A DNA stretch of 64,000 bases from Thermasporomyces composti (lineage in GTDB: Bacteria; Actinomycetota; Actinomycetes; Propionibacteriales; Actinopolymorphaceae). Position numbers and translations under genes: made by a program. How positions within the stretch are numbered: the first letter of the stretch is position 1; each line of letters opens with the position of its first letter. Positions 42,628 to 52,618 of the stretch are shown piece after piece. The notes below the pieces were generated by a model. That model was not told the DNA's origin. It did not search any database and worked only from the letters and a program-made list of their open reading frames with translations. The DNA is taken from positions 3,410,001-3,474,000 of the forward strand of contig NZ_QTUC01000001.1 in the NCBI RefSeq assembly GCF_003386795.1, in the 5' to 3' direction.

Positions 42628-43866
42628 ATGACAGCGGTCGACATCATCGACGCCGAGGTTCGGGACGCGATCCGGCGGGAGGGCATCGATCCACTCAAGG
42701 AGCAGAACGCCGTCCGGCGCATCATCGAGCAGGCGATCCAGCGCTACGACGAGCGTTCGCTGGTCGCCACGCTGCCACCGCTCGGCGATCCCCGCGAGGT
42801 GGCGCAGGAGATCTTCAACTCGGTCGCCGGGTTCGGCCCGCTGCAGAAGTACCTCGACGACCCGACGGTCGAGGAGATCTGGATCAACGAGCCGTCGAAG
42901 GTCTTCGTCGCCCGCAACGGTCGCAGTGAGCTCACCACCACCGTTCTCACCGACGACGAGGTCCGTGACCTGGTGGAGCGCATGCTCAAGACCACGGGGC
43001 GGCGGATCGACTTCTCGACGCCGTTCGTGGACGCGATGCTGCCCGACGGGAGTCGGCTTCACGTCGTCATCCCCGACATCACGCGGACGCACTGGGCGGT
43101 CAACATCCGGAAGTTCGTGGTCCGCGCGAGCCACCTGGAGGACCTCGTGGCCTTGGGCACCCTCACTGCCCAGGCCGCGCACTTCCTCGAAGCCTGCGTC
43201 GTCGCGGGACTCAACATCCTCGTCGCCGGCGGCACCCAGGCGGGCAAGACGACGCTCCTCAACTGTCTCGCCGCGGCGATCCCGCCCAGGGAGCGGATCA
43301 TCAGCTGTGAGGAGGTCTTCGAGCTGAAGATCCCGCTGCCCGACTGGGTTCCCATGCAGACTCGTCAGTCCAACCTGGAGGGCACCGGCGAGATCCGGCT
43401 CCGCCACCTGGTGAAGGAAGCGCTCCGAATGCGGCCGAGCCGCATCATCGTCGGCGAGGTCCGTGCCGAGGAGTGCTTGGACCTGCTCATCGCCCTCAAC
43501 TCCGGGCTGCCCGGCATGTGCACCATCCACGCCAACTCCGCCCGCGAGGCCATCACGAAGATGTGCACGCTGCCGCTGCTCGCAGGTGAGAACATCGGCT
43601 CGCGGTTCGTCGTTCCGACCGTGGCCGGCGCGGTCGACATCGTCGTCCACACCGCCCTGATGGAGAACGGGCGGCGGCGTGTCCGCGAGATCGCCGCGGT
43701 CCCCGGGCGGGTCGAGGGCGACATCATCGAGCTGGAGACGATCTTCCACCTTCGCGGTGACCGGTTGGTGCGGGGCGACGGGTACCCGCCGCACCCGGAC
43801 CGCTTCGAGCGCATCGGCTACGACCTGTCGCGTCTGCTCGCGCCACGCTTCGAGGGAGTCGCCTGA
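42628..43866 (+). CDS. cpaF: CpaF/TadA-type pilus assembly ATPase
   Basis: This 412-residue hexameric ATPase powers Flp (Tad) pilus extension at the inner face of the membrane. GFGPLQKYLDDPTVEEIWIN is the conserved N-terminal block. Walker A is GGTQAGKTT at about 201-209, the Asp box includes ISCEEVFELKI, and the Walker B/His region is RMRPSRIIVGEVRAEECLDLL with GMCTIHANSAREAI. It is the first gene of a tight seven-gene run; its last base is shared with the TadB start. The SAF and CpaE-like partners are 35 kb upstream, beside secA. Confidence 0.93.
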   Translation: MTAVDIIDAEVRDAIRREGIDPLKEQNAVRRIIEQAIQRYDERSLVATLPPLGDPREVAQEIFNSVAGFGPLQKYLDDPTVEEIWINEPSKVFVARNGRSELTTTVLTDDEVRDLVERMLKTTGRRIDFSTPFVDAMLPDGSRLHVVIPDITRTHWAVNIRKFVVRASHLEDLVALGTLTAQAAHFLEACVVAGLNILVAGGTQAGKTTLLNCLAAAIPPRERIISCEEVFELKIPLPDWVPMQTRQSNLEGTGEIRLRHLVKEALRMRPSRIIVGEVRAEECLDLLIALNSGLPGMCTIHANSAREAITKMCTLPLLAGENIGSRFVVPTVAGAVDIVVHTALMENGRRRVREIAAVPGRVEGDIIELETIFHLRGDRLVRGDGYPPHPDRFERIGYDLSRLLAPRFEGVA

Positions 43867-44726
43867 TGGGCATCCTGCTCGGTCTCATGTTCGGCCTCGG
43901 GCTGGTTCTGATCATTCACTCCTTCCTGAAGCCGAGCACGACGAAGGCGCCGTCCGGACCGTCTCTGTACGAACGCCTGGACGACCTGCTCGCCCAGGCC
44001 GGTATCGAGGCGGTGACGCCGGGCCAGCTGCTCAGCGTCTGCGTGGGCGTCGGCACGTTCGTCTTCCTCGTCATGTTCGTGGTGTCCGGTGCCGCGCCTG
44101 TGGCCTTGGCTTTCGGTGTCATCGCCGGATACGGCCCGCTCTCGTTGGTGCGCTACCGCGCCCGGTCTCGCCGGCAGGAGCTGCGGGAGCTGTGGCCCGA
44201 CGTCGTTGACAACCTCGCCTCGAGCGTGCGTGCCGGTCTGTCGCTACCTGAGGCGCTGTCGCAGATCGCGGTGCGGGGTCCGCAACCACTGCGGCGGCCC
44301 TTCCAGCGGTTCGCCGAGGACTACCGAGCGACGGGGCGGTTCAACGAGTGCCTCGACCAGCTCAAGCGCAACCTCGCCGACCCGGTTGGAGACCGCATCG
44401 TGGAGTCGCTGCGGATCGCGCGCGAGGTCGGTGGGAGCGACCTCGGGCGGCTGCTGCGCACGCTGTCGTCGTTCCTGCGGGAGGACGTGCGGACGAGGGC
44501 CGAGCTGCAGGCTCGTCAGTCCTGGACCGTCAACGCCGCCCGGCTGGCGGTCGCGGCGCCCTGGTTGGTGCTGGGGTTCATGTCATTCCAGCGCGAGATC
44601 ATCGCGCGGTACAACAGCGCCCTGGGCTTCGCCGTCCTGGTCACCGGTGCCGTGGTGTGTGTGATCGCCTACCGCCTCATGCTGCGGATCGGGCGGCTGC
44701 CGGAGGAGGAGCGGGTGCTGCGATGA
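43866..44726 (+). CDS. tadB: TadB-like pilus platform protein
   Basis: This 286-residue inner-membrane protein belongs to the type II secretion F family. Hydrophobic helices lie at the N terminus (LLGLMFGLGLVLIIHSF), near 55-90 and twice at the end. The conserved GSPF-type core reads LWPDVVDNLASSVRAGLSLP and later VGDRIVESLRIAREVGGSDL. It forms the platform with TadC on which CpaF acts. The start overlaps the cpaF stop and the end overlaps tadC (ATGA), so translation is coupled throughout. Confidence 0.88.
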   Translation: MGILLGLMFGLGLVLIIHSFLKPSTTKAPSGPSLYERLDDLLAQAGIEAVTPGQLLSVCVGVGTFVFLVMFVVSGAAPVALAFGVIAGYGPLSLVRYRARSRRQELRELWPDVVDNLASSVRAGLSLPEALSQIAVRGPQPLRRPFQRFAEDYRATGRFNECLDQLKRNLADPVGDRIVESLRIAREVGGSDLGRLLRTLSSFLREDVRTRAELQARQSWTVNAARLAVAAPWLVLGFMSFQREIIARYNSALGFAVLVTGAVVCVIAYRLMLRIGRLPEEERVLR

Positions 44727-45661
44727 CGTTCAGCTGGTACGGCGCCCTGCTCGGCCTCGGGGTCGGGCTTGGACTGCTCCTCACCATCTTCAGGCTGCCC
44801 CCGATGCGGCGGCCGTCGTTGGACAGCCGATTGGGTCCCTACGTGCGGGACGCGGTCGGGCCGTCGGCCTACGACATCTCCGACCGAACGTTCACTCCGT
44901 TCCCCACGCTGGAACGGCTGCTGCGACCGTACTTCCGGACCGGGGCTCGCGCGCTGGAGCGCATGCTCGGCAGCGGGTCGGTCGTCCGTCGACGGCTGCA
45001 GCAGGCGGGGAGCGACATGACCGTCGAGGAGTTCCGGGTCGAGCAGCTGATCTGGGGCGCCATGGGCTTCGCCGGTGCGCTCGCCTTCTCACTCTTGCTG
45101 CTCGTCGCCCGGGGCACCAACCCGGTCCCGCTGCTCATCTTGTGTGTCTGCGCGTTCGTCATCGGCGTCCTGCTGCGTGACCGGCGGCTCGTGGAGCAGG
45201 TGAAGAAGCGCGAGGCACGCATGCTCGCGGAGTTCCCGACGGTCGCCGACATGCTCGCGTTGTCGGTGGCGGCAGGCGAGGGGCCGGTCGCGGCGCTCGA
45301 ACGGGTCGCCAAGGTGAGCAAGGGGGAGCTGGCCCGAGAGTTCCAGTACGCGCTCGCCCAGGCTCGCACGGGCGTCTCGCTCATCCAGGCCCTCGAGAGC
45401 GTGGGTGACCGGACGAACATCTCCATCCTCGCTCGGTTCGTCGACGGCATCGCGATCGCCGTGGAACGGGGAACTCCACTCGCCGACGTGCTCCGGGCGC
45501 AGGCGGCCGACGTGCGCGAGGCCGGCAAGCGGCAGCTCATCGAGGCCGGCGGCCGCAAGGAGATCGGCATGATGGTGCCGATCGTCTTCCTCGTCCTGCC
45601 GGTCACGGTGCTGTTCGCGTTCTTCCCCGGTGCTATCGGATTGCAGATGGTTTCCCCCTGA
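44723..45661 (+). CDS. tadC: TadC-like pilus platform protein
   Basis: This 312-residue GSPF-family membrane protein is the second half of the Tad platform. It has an N-terminal helix (WYGALLGLGVGLGLLLTIF), a pair of helices near 112-150 and a C-terminal helix (MMVPIVFLVLPVTVLFAFF). The core has MLAEFPTVADMLALSVAAGEG and TNISILARFVDGIAIAVERG. The ATG at 44723 overlaps the TadB stop by four bases; the longer frame upstream is a shadow of tadB. Confidence 0.88.
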   Translation: MTFSWYGALLGLGVGLGLLLTIFRLPPMRRPSLDSRLGPYVRDAVGPSAYDISDRTFTPFPTLERLLRPYFRTGARALERMLGSGSVVRRRLQQAGSDMTVEEFRVEQLIWGAMGFAGALAFSLLLLVARGTNPVPLLILCVCAFVIGVLLRDRRLVEQVKKREARMLAEFPTVADMLALSVAAGEGPVAALERVAKVSKGELAREFQYALAQARTGVSLIQALESVGDRTNISILARFVDGIAIAVERGTPLADVLRAQAADVREAGKRQLIEAGGRKEIGMMVPIVFLVLPVTVLFAFFPGAIGLQMVSP

Positions 45662-45727
45662 GTTGATCATTGGGGGAGCCGACGTCGAGACTGGTTGGTC
45701 AGGAGACGAGAGGGGACGACATCGACG

Positions 45728-45946
45728 ATGAGAGACGCCGTGACGAAGCAGGCGCAGGCGGTGGCGGCGTGGCTCCAGGCGCGGCTGATGACCGGTGGGC
45801 GTGAGCGTGGGGACATGGTCGGCTGGGTCCTCATCACGGTCATGACCGCCGCGCTCGTGGCGGTGCTGTGGGCTGTCCTCGGTCCGCAGCTGCGGCAGCT
45901 CCTGGAGGATGCCCTCAACCGGGCACGGGGTTCCATCCCCAGCTGA
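45728..45946 (+). CDS. Small Flp-like pilin candidate
   Basis: This 72-residue protein has a basic leader (QAVAAWLQARLMTGGRERG) and one hydrophobic helix (MVGWVLITVMTAALVAVLWAV) with a charged end. The position between tadC and the TadE-like genes, the size and the layout suit the major pilin or a pilin-like subunit. The expected prepilin cleavage context would be G followed by Glu at +5. Here RGDMVGW has Trp at that place, so processing by a TadV-type peptidase is uncertain. The stop overlaps the next ATG (TGATG). Confidence 0.65.
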   Translation: MRDAVTKQAQAVAAWLQARLMTGGRERGDMVGWVLITVMTAALVAVLWAVLGPQLRQLLEDALNRARGSIPS

Positions 45947-46347
45947 TGCCGCGCCGGCGTGGCGACGCGCGCTCCAGCGAACGCGGCGCGTCCGTGGTGG
46001 AGTTCGTCTTGGTGATGGTGGTGCTCCTGCCGCTGTTCCTCGGCGTGCTCCAGCTCGGGTTGTTCCTCCATGTCCGCAACACGCTCGTGGCGTGCGCGCA
46101 CGAGGGCGCCCGACAGGCCGCCAACTACGACGGGACAGCGGCGGAGGGCGTGGCCGTCACCCAGAACTGCATCGCGGGCGCGTTGTCTCCGAACCTGGCC
46201 CGTGGCGTGTCGGCCTCCATGACGAGCGTCAGCGGCCAGCCGGTGGTCGCCATGCGGGTCAGAGCCCGGATGCCGGCGCTCGGCCTGTGGGGACCGTCGT
46301 TCGCCTTCACGGTGTCCGGGCACGCGGTGAAGGAGCCGACGCCATGA
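45946..46347 (+). CDS. TadE-like pseudopilin
   Basis: This 133-residue protein has a short basic leader, then RGASVVEFVLVMVVLLPLFLG, which is the TadE-type motif with Gly before the cleavage site and Glu at +5. A periplasmic or exported domain with two Cys (LVACAHEGARQAANY, TQNCIAGALSPNL) follows. Minor pseudopilins of this type prime or stabilise Flp pili. The start overlaps the stop before it, and the end overlaps the next gene by four bases. Confidence 0.87.
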   Translation: MPRRRGDARSSERGASVVEFVLVMVVLLPLFLGVLQLGLFLHVRNTLVACAHEGARQAANYDGTAAEGVAVTQNCIAGALSPNLARGVSASMTSVSGQPVVAMRVRARMPALGLWGPSFAFTVSGHAVKEPTP

Positions 46348-46850
46348 CGGGCGGGGGAGCTCGTGGCCGTCGGCCGCCTGCCCCGTGGCGCCGAGCTGTG
46401 GGGCACCGTGGCGTGCGAGACCGTCTGCGCGAGGAGCGCGGCAACGCCATCGTGGAGTTCTGCTTCCTCGGGATCCTGTTCCTCGTCCCGCTGGTGTACG
46501 TCATGCTGGCGGTGTTCGACGTCCAGCGGGCCGCCTACGGGGTCTCGGCCGCCGCTCGTGACGCTGGCCGAGCGTTCGTCCTGGCCGGCAACGTGAGCGA
46601 GGCGCACGCACGGGCCCGGCAGGCAGCGGAGCTGGCGATGGCCGACCAAGGGCTCGAGCTCGGCGACGGCATCAGCATCCGCTGCCTGGACGGTGGCTGT
46701 CTACAGGCTGGCTCGTCGGTCGAGGTCACCGTGCGCTACACCGTGCCGCTGCCGTTCGTGCCCGACGCGTTGGGCGGCCCGCTCGCCTCGATCCCGGTGA
46801 GCAGCACCCACCGCACGCCGTACGGCGAGTACCGCCAGTCCAGGGGGTGA
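46344..46850 (+). CDS. Second TadE/TadF-like pseudopilin
   Basis: This 168-residue protein has an Arg-rich leader and then RGNAIVEFCFLGILFLVPLV, a TadE/F motif with Glu at +5. The exported part (VQRAAYGVSAAARDAGRAF) ends with a Cys pair in IRCLDGGCLQAG and a beta-rich tail. It starts inside the previous gene's stop (ATGA), and its own stop is overlapped by the next gene's GTG. It is likely a minor pseudopilin that works with the first. Confidence 0.85.
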   Translation: MTGGGARGRRPPAPWRRAVGHRGVRDRLREERGNAIVEFCFLGILFLVPLVYVMLAVFDVQRAAYGVSAAARDAGRAFVLAGNVSEAHARARQAAELAMADQGLELGDGISIRCLDGGCLQAGSSVEVTVRYTVPLPFVPDALGGPLASIPVSSTHRTPYGEYRQSRG

Positions 46851-47293
46851 GTGTGCGCCGGCGATATGCGCGTGATGAGCGCGGCCAGATGCTGCCGATG
46901 ATCATCGGCTTCGGGATCATCGTCATCCTGCTGTGCGCGGTGGTGTTCGACGCCTCGCAGGCCTTCGTCTACCGACGCGGGCTCCACGCCATCGCCGACG
47001 GCGCGGCGTTGGCCGCCACGAACGGCATCGACAAGAGCGCCATCTACGAGGGCGGCCTCGGTGACAAGGTGATCTTGAGCCGGGAGCTCGCCCAGCAGGA
47101 GGTCGACCGGTACCTCGCGGCGGGCAACTACCAGTCCCTGGACTGCGCCGTCACCGGGCTGACCGCGGCTCGGGTGACCGTGACCTGCGAGGGCAGGGTC
47201 ACTCTCCCGATCGCCAACGCGGTCTCCCGCAACCGCGCGACCATCGACATCACGGTCGAGGCGTCCGCCGAGACGTTCGCGACGGTGCCTTGA
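46847..47293 (+). CDS. TadG-like pilus protein (Flp-type anchor)
   Basis: This 148-residue protein starts [20 protein letters not shown] followed by [21 protein letters not shown] and [13 protein letters not shown], the putative TadG N-terminal pattern. The long von Willebrand-like part of classical TadG is missing, so it is the short actinobacterial form. GTG start at 46847 overlaps the upstream stop. It ends the downstream half of the Tad locus, 97 bases before prfB. Confidence 0.82.
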   Translation: MSVRRRYARDERGQMLPMIIGFGIIVILLCAVVFDASQAFVYRRGLHAIADGAALAATNGIDKSAIYEGGLGDKVILSRELAQQEVDRYLAAGNYQSLDCAVTGLTAARVTVTCEGRVTLPIANAVSRNRATIDITVEASAETFATVP

Positions 47294-47390
47294 CGGACCG
47301 GCCACCTGGGGACGGCTCCGGGTGGCGCGGCACGCTCAAGGGGTAGCAGGGCGGAGGAGCGTCGCCGGGCTCCGCGTACTCTTGGAGACC

Positions 47391-48506
47391 GTGGCAGGAC
47401 CTGACTTCCAGGCAGAGCTCAAAGCCCTCGACTCGACGCTGCGCAGCATCGAGGCCGTCCTCGATCCCGACAAGCTGCGCAAAGAGATCGCCGAGCTCAG
47501 CGAGCGGGCGATGGCGCCCGACCTGTGGGACGACCAAGCCAACGCCCAGCGGGTCACCAGCCAGCTGTCGGCCAAGCAGGCTGATCTCGAGCGCGTCACG
47601 TCGCTGCGGCAGCGTCTGGAGGACCTGGCGGTCCTGCACGAGCTCGCCGAGGCCGAGGGCGACGCCGCCGCGCGTGCGGAGGCTGACCGTGAGCTGGGTG
47701 AGCTGCGCCGCGCGATCCAGGCGTTGGAGGTCCGTACCCTCCTGTCCGGCGAGTACGACGAGCGCGAGGCCCTCGTCACCATCCGGGCGGGTGCCGGTGG
47801 TGTCGACGCGGCGGACTTCGCCGAGATGCTCATGCGCATGTACCTGCGCTGGGCGGAGCGGCACAAGTACCCGACCGAGGTCTACGACACCTCGTATGCG
47901 GAGGAGGCCGGCATCAAGTCCGCCACCTTCGCGGTCAAGGCTCCCTACGCCTACGGCACCCTGTCCGTCGAGCAGGGGACCCACCGGCTGGTCCGAATCT
48001 CGCCGTTCGACAACCAGGGGCGCCGGCAGACCTCGTTCGCGGGGGTCGAGGTGGTGCCGGTCGTCGAGCAGTCCGACGACATCGAGATCCCTGAGGACGA
48101 GATCCGAATCGACGTCTACCGCTCGTCTGGCCCAGGTGGCCAGGGCGTGAACACCACCGACTCCGCCGTGCGGATCACCCACCTGCCCACCGGCATCGTC
48201 GTGGCCTGCCAGAACGAGCGCAGCCAGCTCCAGAACCGCGCGACGGCGATGAGCATCCTCAAGGCGAAGCTGCTGGCCCTGCGTCGCCAGGAGGAGCAGG
48301 CCAAGATCGACGCGCTGCGCGGTGACGTCGCGGGATCCTGGGGTGACCAGATGCGCTCGTACGTCCTGCACCCGTACCAGATGGTCAAGGACCTGCGCAC
48401 TGAGTACGAGACCGGGAACCCTCAGGCGGTCTTCGACGGCGAGATCGACGCGTTCATCGAAGCGGGTATCCGCTGGCGCCGTACCCGGGAGCACGCCGCG
48501 TCGTAG
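47391..48506 (+). CDS. prfB: Peptide chain release factor 2
   Basis: This 371-residue factor ends translation at UGA and UAA. The stop-recognition SPF is at 204-206 (RISPFDNQG) and the peptidyl-hydrolysis GGQ at 249-251 ([14 protein letters not shown]). The GTG at 47391 has GGAG upstream. The coding region is a single open frame, so the programmed +1 frameshift found in prfB of many bacteria is absent, as is usual in actinobacteria. ftsE follows on the same strand. Confidence 0.97.
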   Translation: MAGPDFQAELKALDSTLRSIEAVLDPDKLRKEIAELSERAMAPDLWDDQANAQRVTSQLSAKQADLERVTSLRQRLEDLAVLHELAEAEGDAAARAEADRELGELRRAIQALEVRTLLSGEYDEREALVTIRAGAGGVDAADFAEMLMRMYLRWAERHKYPTEVYDTSYAEEAGIKSATFAVKAPYAYGTLSVEQGTHRLVRISPFDNQGRRQTSFAGVEVVPVVEQSDDIEIPEDEIRIDVYRSSGPGGQGVNTTDSAVRITHLPTGIVVACQNERSQLQNRATAMSILKAKLLALRRQEEQAKIDALRGDVAGSWGDQMRSYVLHPYQMVKDLRTEYETGNPQAVFDGEIDAFIEAGIRWRRTREHAAS

Positions 48507-48691
48507 CCGAGTCCCCGGGGTTGCCCCCACCCAGACGCGCACGCCCGGCCACGGCTGGTGGCGGCGTCGTCGGGCCGGAGGTTGCCGGAGGTGTGTGGCC
48601 GGCGTCGTACACTCAGCGGGTTAGTCGTTCCGTGCCGGTACGTCCGCTCGTGCCGGCCGTGTCCACACCCGACCCGGCCAGGAAGCCTGCC

Positions 48692-49381
48692 GTGATCCGC
48701 TTCGAGAATGTCACCAAGGTCTACGAGGGGCAGAAGCGACCAGCGTTGGCCGACGTGTCCCTGGAGATCCACAAGGGCGAGTTCGTGTTCCTCGTGGGCT
48801 CCTCTGGCTCCGGCAAGTCGACGTTCCTCAAGCTGGCCCTGCGTGAGCTGCGACCGTCCCGTGGCCGCGTCTTCGTCGCCGGCAAGGAGCTCAACCGGCT
48901 CTCCAGCTGGAAGGTGCCCAAGCTGCGCCGTCAGATCGGCACGGTCTTCCAGGACTTCCGGCTGCTGCCGAACAAGACGGTCTTCGAGAACGTCGCCTTC
49001 GCGCTCCAGGTGATCGGCCGGCCGCGCAGTCACATCGAGCGCGTCGTGCCGGACGTCCTCGCGCTCGTGGGTCTGGACGGCAAGGAGGACCGGATGCCCG
49101 ACGAGCTGTCGGGTGGCGAGCAGCAGCGGGTGGCGGTCGCCCGGGCCTTCGTGAACCGACCCAAGATCCTCATCGCTGACGAGCCCACCGGCAACCTCGA
49201 CCCGTCGACCTCGGTCGGGATCATGAAGCTGCTCGACCGGATCAACCGCACCGGCACCACGGTCATCATGGCGACCCACGACGCCAAGATCGTCGACCAG
49301 ATGCGCAAGCGGGTCATCGAGCTCGAGGGCGGCAGGCTGGTCCGCGATCAGAACCGTGGCGTCTACGGCTACCAGGGCTAG
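48692..49381 (+). CDS. ftsE: FtsE cell-division ABC-type ATPase
   Basis: This 229-residue ATPase works with FtsX to activate peptidoglycan hydrolases at the septum. [20 protein letters not shown] is the standard start and fixes the GTG at 48692 with AGGAAG upstream. Walker [10 protein letters not shown] is at 37-45, the signature is LSGGEQQR and Walker B is [14 protein letters not shown], followed by the switch His in MATHD. The length is normal. ftsX follows after 21 bases. Confidence 0.97.
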   Translation: MIRFENVTKVYEGQKRPALADVSLEIHKGEFVFLVGSSGSGKSTFLKLALRELRPSRGRVFVAGKELNRLSSWKVPKLRRQIGTVFQDFRLLPNKTVFENVAFALQVIGRPRSHIERVVPDVLALVGLDGKEDRMPDELSGGEQQRVAVARAFVNRPKILIADEPTGNLDPSTSVGIMKLLDRINRTGTTVIMATHDAKIVDQMRKRVIELEGGRLVRDQNRGVYGYQG

Positions 49382-49402
49382 GCACTCGATCGCTAGGACA
49401 CC

Positions 49403-50302
49403 ATGCAGATCAGGTACGCGTTCTCCGAGCTCGGGACGGGCCTTCGCCGCAATGTGACCATGACGGTGGCGGTCATCGTCACCGTCTGGATCTCCCTCGT
49501 GCTGTTCGGCTTCGGACTGCTCGTGCGTTCGGAGGTCGAGCTCGCCAAGGGGTTCTGGTACGACAAGGTGGAGATCGCCGTCTTCCTCTGCAACGACGTC
49601 ACCTCGGCGCCGCAGTGCGCCGACGGTGCCGTCAGCGAGGAGCAGAAGGCCGAGATCAAGCGGGTGCTCGTGGCCAACCCCGAGGTGCGGCAGGTCTACC
49701 ACGAGTCGCAGGAGGAGGCGTACGAGCGCTACAAGCAGATCTACAAGGACTCCGCCACGGTCGACCTGGTGAAGCCCAGCGACTTGCAGGAGTCGTTCCG
49801 CGTCAGCCTGAAGGACCCCCAGCAGTACCACGGCGTGCGCTCGGCGGTGCAGGGGCTCCCCGGCGTCTTCAGCGTCCAGGACTCGCGTGAGGTCCTCGAG
49901 CCGCTCTTCAAAGGGCTGAACGGTCTGCAGTGGGTGTCGATCGGCTTGGCCGGAGGACTCCTCATCGCCGCTGTCCTCCAGATCAGCAACACGATCCGGC
50001 TCACGGTCTTCAGCCGGCGGCGCGAAATCAGCATCATGCGCCTGGTCGGCGCGTCGAACTTCTACATCCAGCTGCCGTTCGTCATCGAGAGCATGGTGGC
50101 GGCCCTGGCCGGCGGCCTCCTGGCCTGTGCCACCCTCGCCTTCACCCCGTACGTCACCGAGCGGCTCCGCACCGACGTCCGTGTCGTGCCGTGGATCGGC
50201 TGGGACGAGACGCTCGCGGTCATGCCGGTCGTCCTCGGTGTGGGTGCCCTGCTGGCCGTGGTCGCGTCTTTGGTGACGTTGCGCCGGTACCTGCAGGTCT
50301 GA
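49403..50302 (+). CDS. ftsX: FtsX cell-division membrane protein
   Basis: This 299-residue permease-like partner of FtsE has one N-terminal membrane helix, an extracellular domain (about 45-170, with Cys in VFLCNDVTSAPQCADG) and three C-terminal helices (WVSIGLAGGLLIAAVLQI, ESMVAALAGGLLACATLAF, VMPVVLGVGALLAVVASLV). FSRRREISIMRLVGASNFYI is the conserved cytoplasmic loop. The extracellular domain typically contacts a hydrolase with coiled coils, and the next gene encodes such an M23 protein. Confidence 0.96.
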   Translation: MQIRYAFSELGTGLRRNVTMTVAVIVTVWISLVLFGFGLLVRSEVELAKGFWYDKVEIAVFLCNDVTSAPQCADGAVSEEQKAEIKRVLVANPEVRQVYHESQEEAYERYKQIYKDSATVDLVKPSDLQESFRVSLKDPQQYHGVRSAVQGLPGVFSVQDSREVLEPLFKGLNGLQWVSIGLAGGLLIAAVLQISNTIRLTVFSRRREISIMRLVGASNFYIQLPFVIESMVAALAGGLLACATLAFTPYVTERLRTDVRVVPWIGWDETLAVMPVVLGVGALLAVVASLVTLRRYLQV

Positions 50303-50477
50303 GCGAGGTGCGCTCTTCGCGTGCTGCGCCGGGTCGTGCCGTCCCTGGGCGTTGCGCCGACTCGCTACCGCTCTGAGCCATAGGTGACTTTGGTGGCTTA
50401 CTGGCCGATCTGGTGGGTACGGTCACGATATGGTCACGACCGCGGGTGAAGAGCGGGGGCGTACGGAGGGAGCACCA

Positions 50478-51866
50478 GTGGTCGGGAATGGTCGTGCCGG
50501 GGTCGAGAAGGCGCTCGCGAGGACGCGTCACGCTGACGGAGGGAGCCCGTGCACACGGGCGGAGGGCGCGGTCCCGGAGCGGGCAGCCCTCGGCCGCCTC
50601 GGCTGGCGCTCGCGACGCTCACTCGCCGGGGTGCTGGTGCTCGTGCTGACGCTCGCGCTCACGCTGACGACGGGGGCACCGAGCGCGCAGGCCGGCCCCG
50701 AGGAGGACAAGCGCCGGGTCGAGCGTCAGTTGGAGGAGGCGCGTCACGACTTGGACGAGTCGTCCGCGCAGCTCTTGGCCGCGACGAAGGCGCTGCGGGA
50801 GACCGAGGCGAGGCTGGCCGCCGCCCGTACCCGCCTCGAGGCGGTTCGCGGGCAGCTCGCCGCCGCGGCCGCACGGGACGCGGCGCTCGCGGCGTCCTTG
50901 CGTCAGGCTCGGGAGAGGCTTGCTGAGGCCAAGGCCGGGGTGCGCCGGTCGCACCGGCGGGTGGCCGAGCAGCGGGCGCGGATCGCGGCGTTCGCCAACG
51001 CCAGCTACCAGGTCAGCGGTGTCGCGGAGCTCGCGGCCATTCTGGGCAGCGCGGAGCCAGGTGACCTCCTCGGCCAGGTCCAGATCGTGTCGAGTGTGTC
51101 GGAGTCCCAGCGGACCGCGCTGGCTCGGCTGGACGCGGCCACCGCCACGCTCGCTGGCCAGCGGGCCGCGCTCGAGGAGGCCGAGCGTGAGGTCGCGCGA
51201 CAGCGCGCGGAGGCGGCGGCGAACCTCGCCCGGATCCGAGCCCTGGAGCGGGAGGCCAGCGCCGCCGAGAAGCGCGTCCGCGCGCTCGTCGAGGAGCGGA
51301 AGGCGGCCGTGGCGGAGGCGGAGCGGGCCAAGGCGGAGGACCTGCGCCGCTACCAGCAGCTCGTCGCCGAGCGCGAGCGCATCCGCAGGATGTTGGAGGA
51401 GCTGGCTCGCCAGGAACGCGAGCGCGAGGAGCAGAGGCGCAAGAGGAAGGACGATCGAAGCGACGACTCCGGCGCCCGGCTCCTGCGCCCCGTCGACGGG
51501 CCGATCACGTCCCACTACGGCATGCGGTTCCACCCGATCCTGCGACGGTGGAAGCTGCACGACGGAACCGACTTCGGCGCGAGCTGCGGCACACCAGTGC
51601 GCGCCGCGGCGTCCGGGCGGGTGCTGGCGCGCTACTACAACGCCGGCTACGGCCGGCGCATCCTCCTCGCCCACGGGCGCATGGACGGCGCGTCGACGGT
51701 GACCACCTACAACCACCTGTCGTCCTACGCCGTCGGCGTCAACCAGTGGGTGAGGCGCGGTCAGGTGATCGGGTACGTCGGGACGACCGGCTACTCGACC
51801 GGGTGCCACCTGCACTTCATGGTCCTGCGGGATGGCCGCACTGTGAATCCCATGAACTACTTGTGA
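50478..51866 (+). CDS. Secreted coiled-coil M23 peptidase (EnvC/RipC-like septal hydrolase)
   Basis: This 462-residue protein has a long basic N terminus and a signal peptide ([20 protein letters not shown] to AQA, about 50-73). Some 230 residues of coiled coil rich in Ala, Arg and Glu follow, then a LytM/M23 domain. The zinc ligands are kept: His361 with Asp in LHDGTD and the His444-x-His446 pair in CHLHFMV. The GTG at 50478 is chosen because GGAGGG lies seven bases upstream; the ATG at 50430 has none. Its position after ftsEX suggests that it is the peptidoglycan hydrolase activated by FtsEX in cell separation. Confidence 0.9.
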   Translation: MVGNGRAGVEKALARTRHADGGSPCTRAEGAVPERAALGRLGWRSRRSLAGVLVLVLTLALTLTTGAPSAQAGPEEDKRRVERQLEEARHDLDESSAQLLAATKALRETEARLAAARTRLEAVRGQLAAAAARDAALAASLRQARERLAEAKAGVRRSHRRVAEQRARIAAFANASYQVSGVAELAAILGSAEPGDLLGQVQIVSSVSESQRTALARLDAATATLAGQRAALEEAEREVARQRAEAAANLARIRALEREASAAEKRVRALVEERKAAVAEAERAKAEDLRRYQQLVAERERIRRMLEELARQEREREEQRRKRKDDRSDDSGARLLRPVDGPITSHYGMRFHPILRRWKLHDGTDFGASCGTPVRAAASGRVLARYYNAGYGRRILLAHGRMDGASTVTTYNHLSSYAVGVNQWVRRGQVIGYVGTTGYSTGCHLHFMVLRDGRTVNPMNYL

Positions 51867-51939
51867 CGGACGTCCCGGCAGGGCCCGCTCCGCACCCCTC
51901 CCGCGCCGCCCGTTGGCACGGGTCGGCGAAGATGGAGGA

Positions 51940-52422
51940 ATGGTCAAGGAGCGCGGACGTCGGCTGGTCGCGCAGAACCGTCGAGCGCGGCACGACTACC
52001 ACATCGAGGACACCTTCGAGGCTGGCCTGGTGCTGACCGGCACCGAGGTGAAGTCGTTGCGGGCCGGCCGGGCGTCCCTCGTCGACGGGTACGCGGTCGT
52101 GATCGACGGCGAGGCCTGGCTCCAAGGCGTGCACATCCCTGAGTACACCCAGGGCACGTGGACGAACCACGCGCCGCGACGCTCTCGGAAGCTGCTGCTT
52201 CACCGCAAGGAGATCGACCGCATCGACGCGGCGACTCGGGAGCGCGGGGTGACCGTGGTGCCGCTCTCGCTCTACTTCAAAGACGGCCGGGCGAAGGTCG
52301 AGATCGCCCTGGCTCGAGGCAAGCGTGCGTACGACAAGCGGGAGGCGATCGCCAAGCGGGAAGCCGAGCGCGAAGCGGCTCGGGCGCTGGCGGCACGACG
52401 TCGGGGTCGATACGAGGAGTAG
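51940..52422 (+). CDS. smpB: SsrA-binding protein SmpB
   Basis: This 160-residue protein brings tmRNA to stalled ribosomes. [62 protein letters not shown] and the C-terminal helix [19 protein letters not shown] are all standard. The ATG at 51940 is preceded at once by GGAGGA; a TTG at 51913 is the alternative. The ssrA gene itself was not seen in the 196 bases downstream. Confidence 0.97.
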   Translation: MVKERGRRLVAQNRRARHDYHIEDTFEAGLVLTGTEVKSLRAGRASLVDGYAVVIDGEAWLQGVHIPEYTQGTWTNHAPRRSRKLLLHRKEIDRIDAATRERGVTVVPLSLYFKDGRAKVEIALARGKRAYDKREAIAKREAEREAARALAARRRGRYEE

Positions 52423-52618
52423 CGCTCCCGCTGGCGGAAGCGTGGCGTGCCGCCCGGGCGACCGGACACACTGGCGTCGGGCACACTGACGCCTGACCCA
52501 CCGCCGCTGGACCCAGCCTGACGGAGCCGGCCGGGGGTCGTGTGTGGCACGCGGTGGGTCCCGATCATGCTGGGGGAGACGTCGGCAGGCGGGGCGTCGT
52601 GCGACGGAGGGAGAGCGC

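Noticed and set aside
47391-48506. Programmed frameshift in prfB
   Set aside because: The coding region is one uninterrupted frame from GTG to stop, so there is no frameshift site.
52423-52618. tmRNA gene after smpB
   Set aside because: No tmRNA-like ends or tag sequence was recognisable in these 196 bases.
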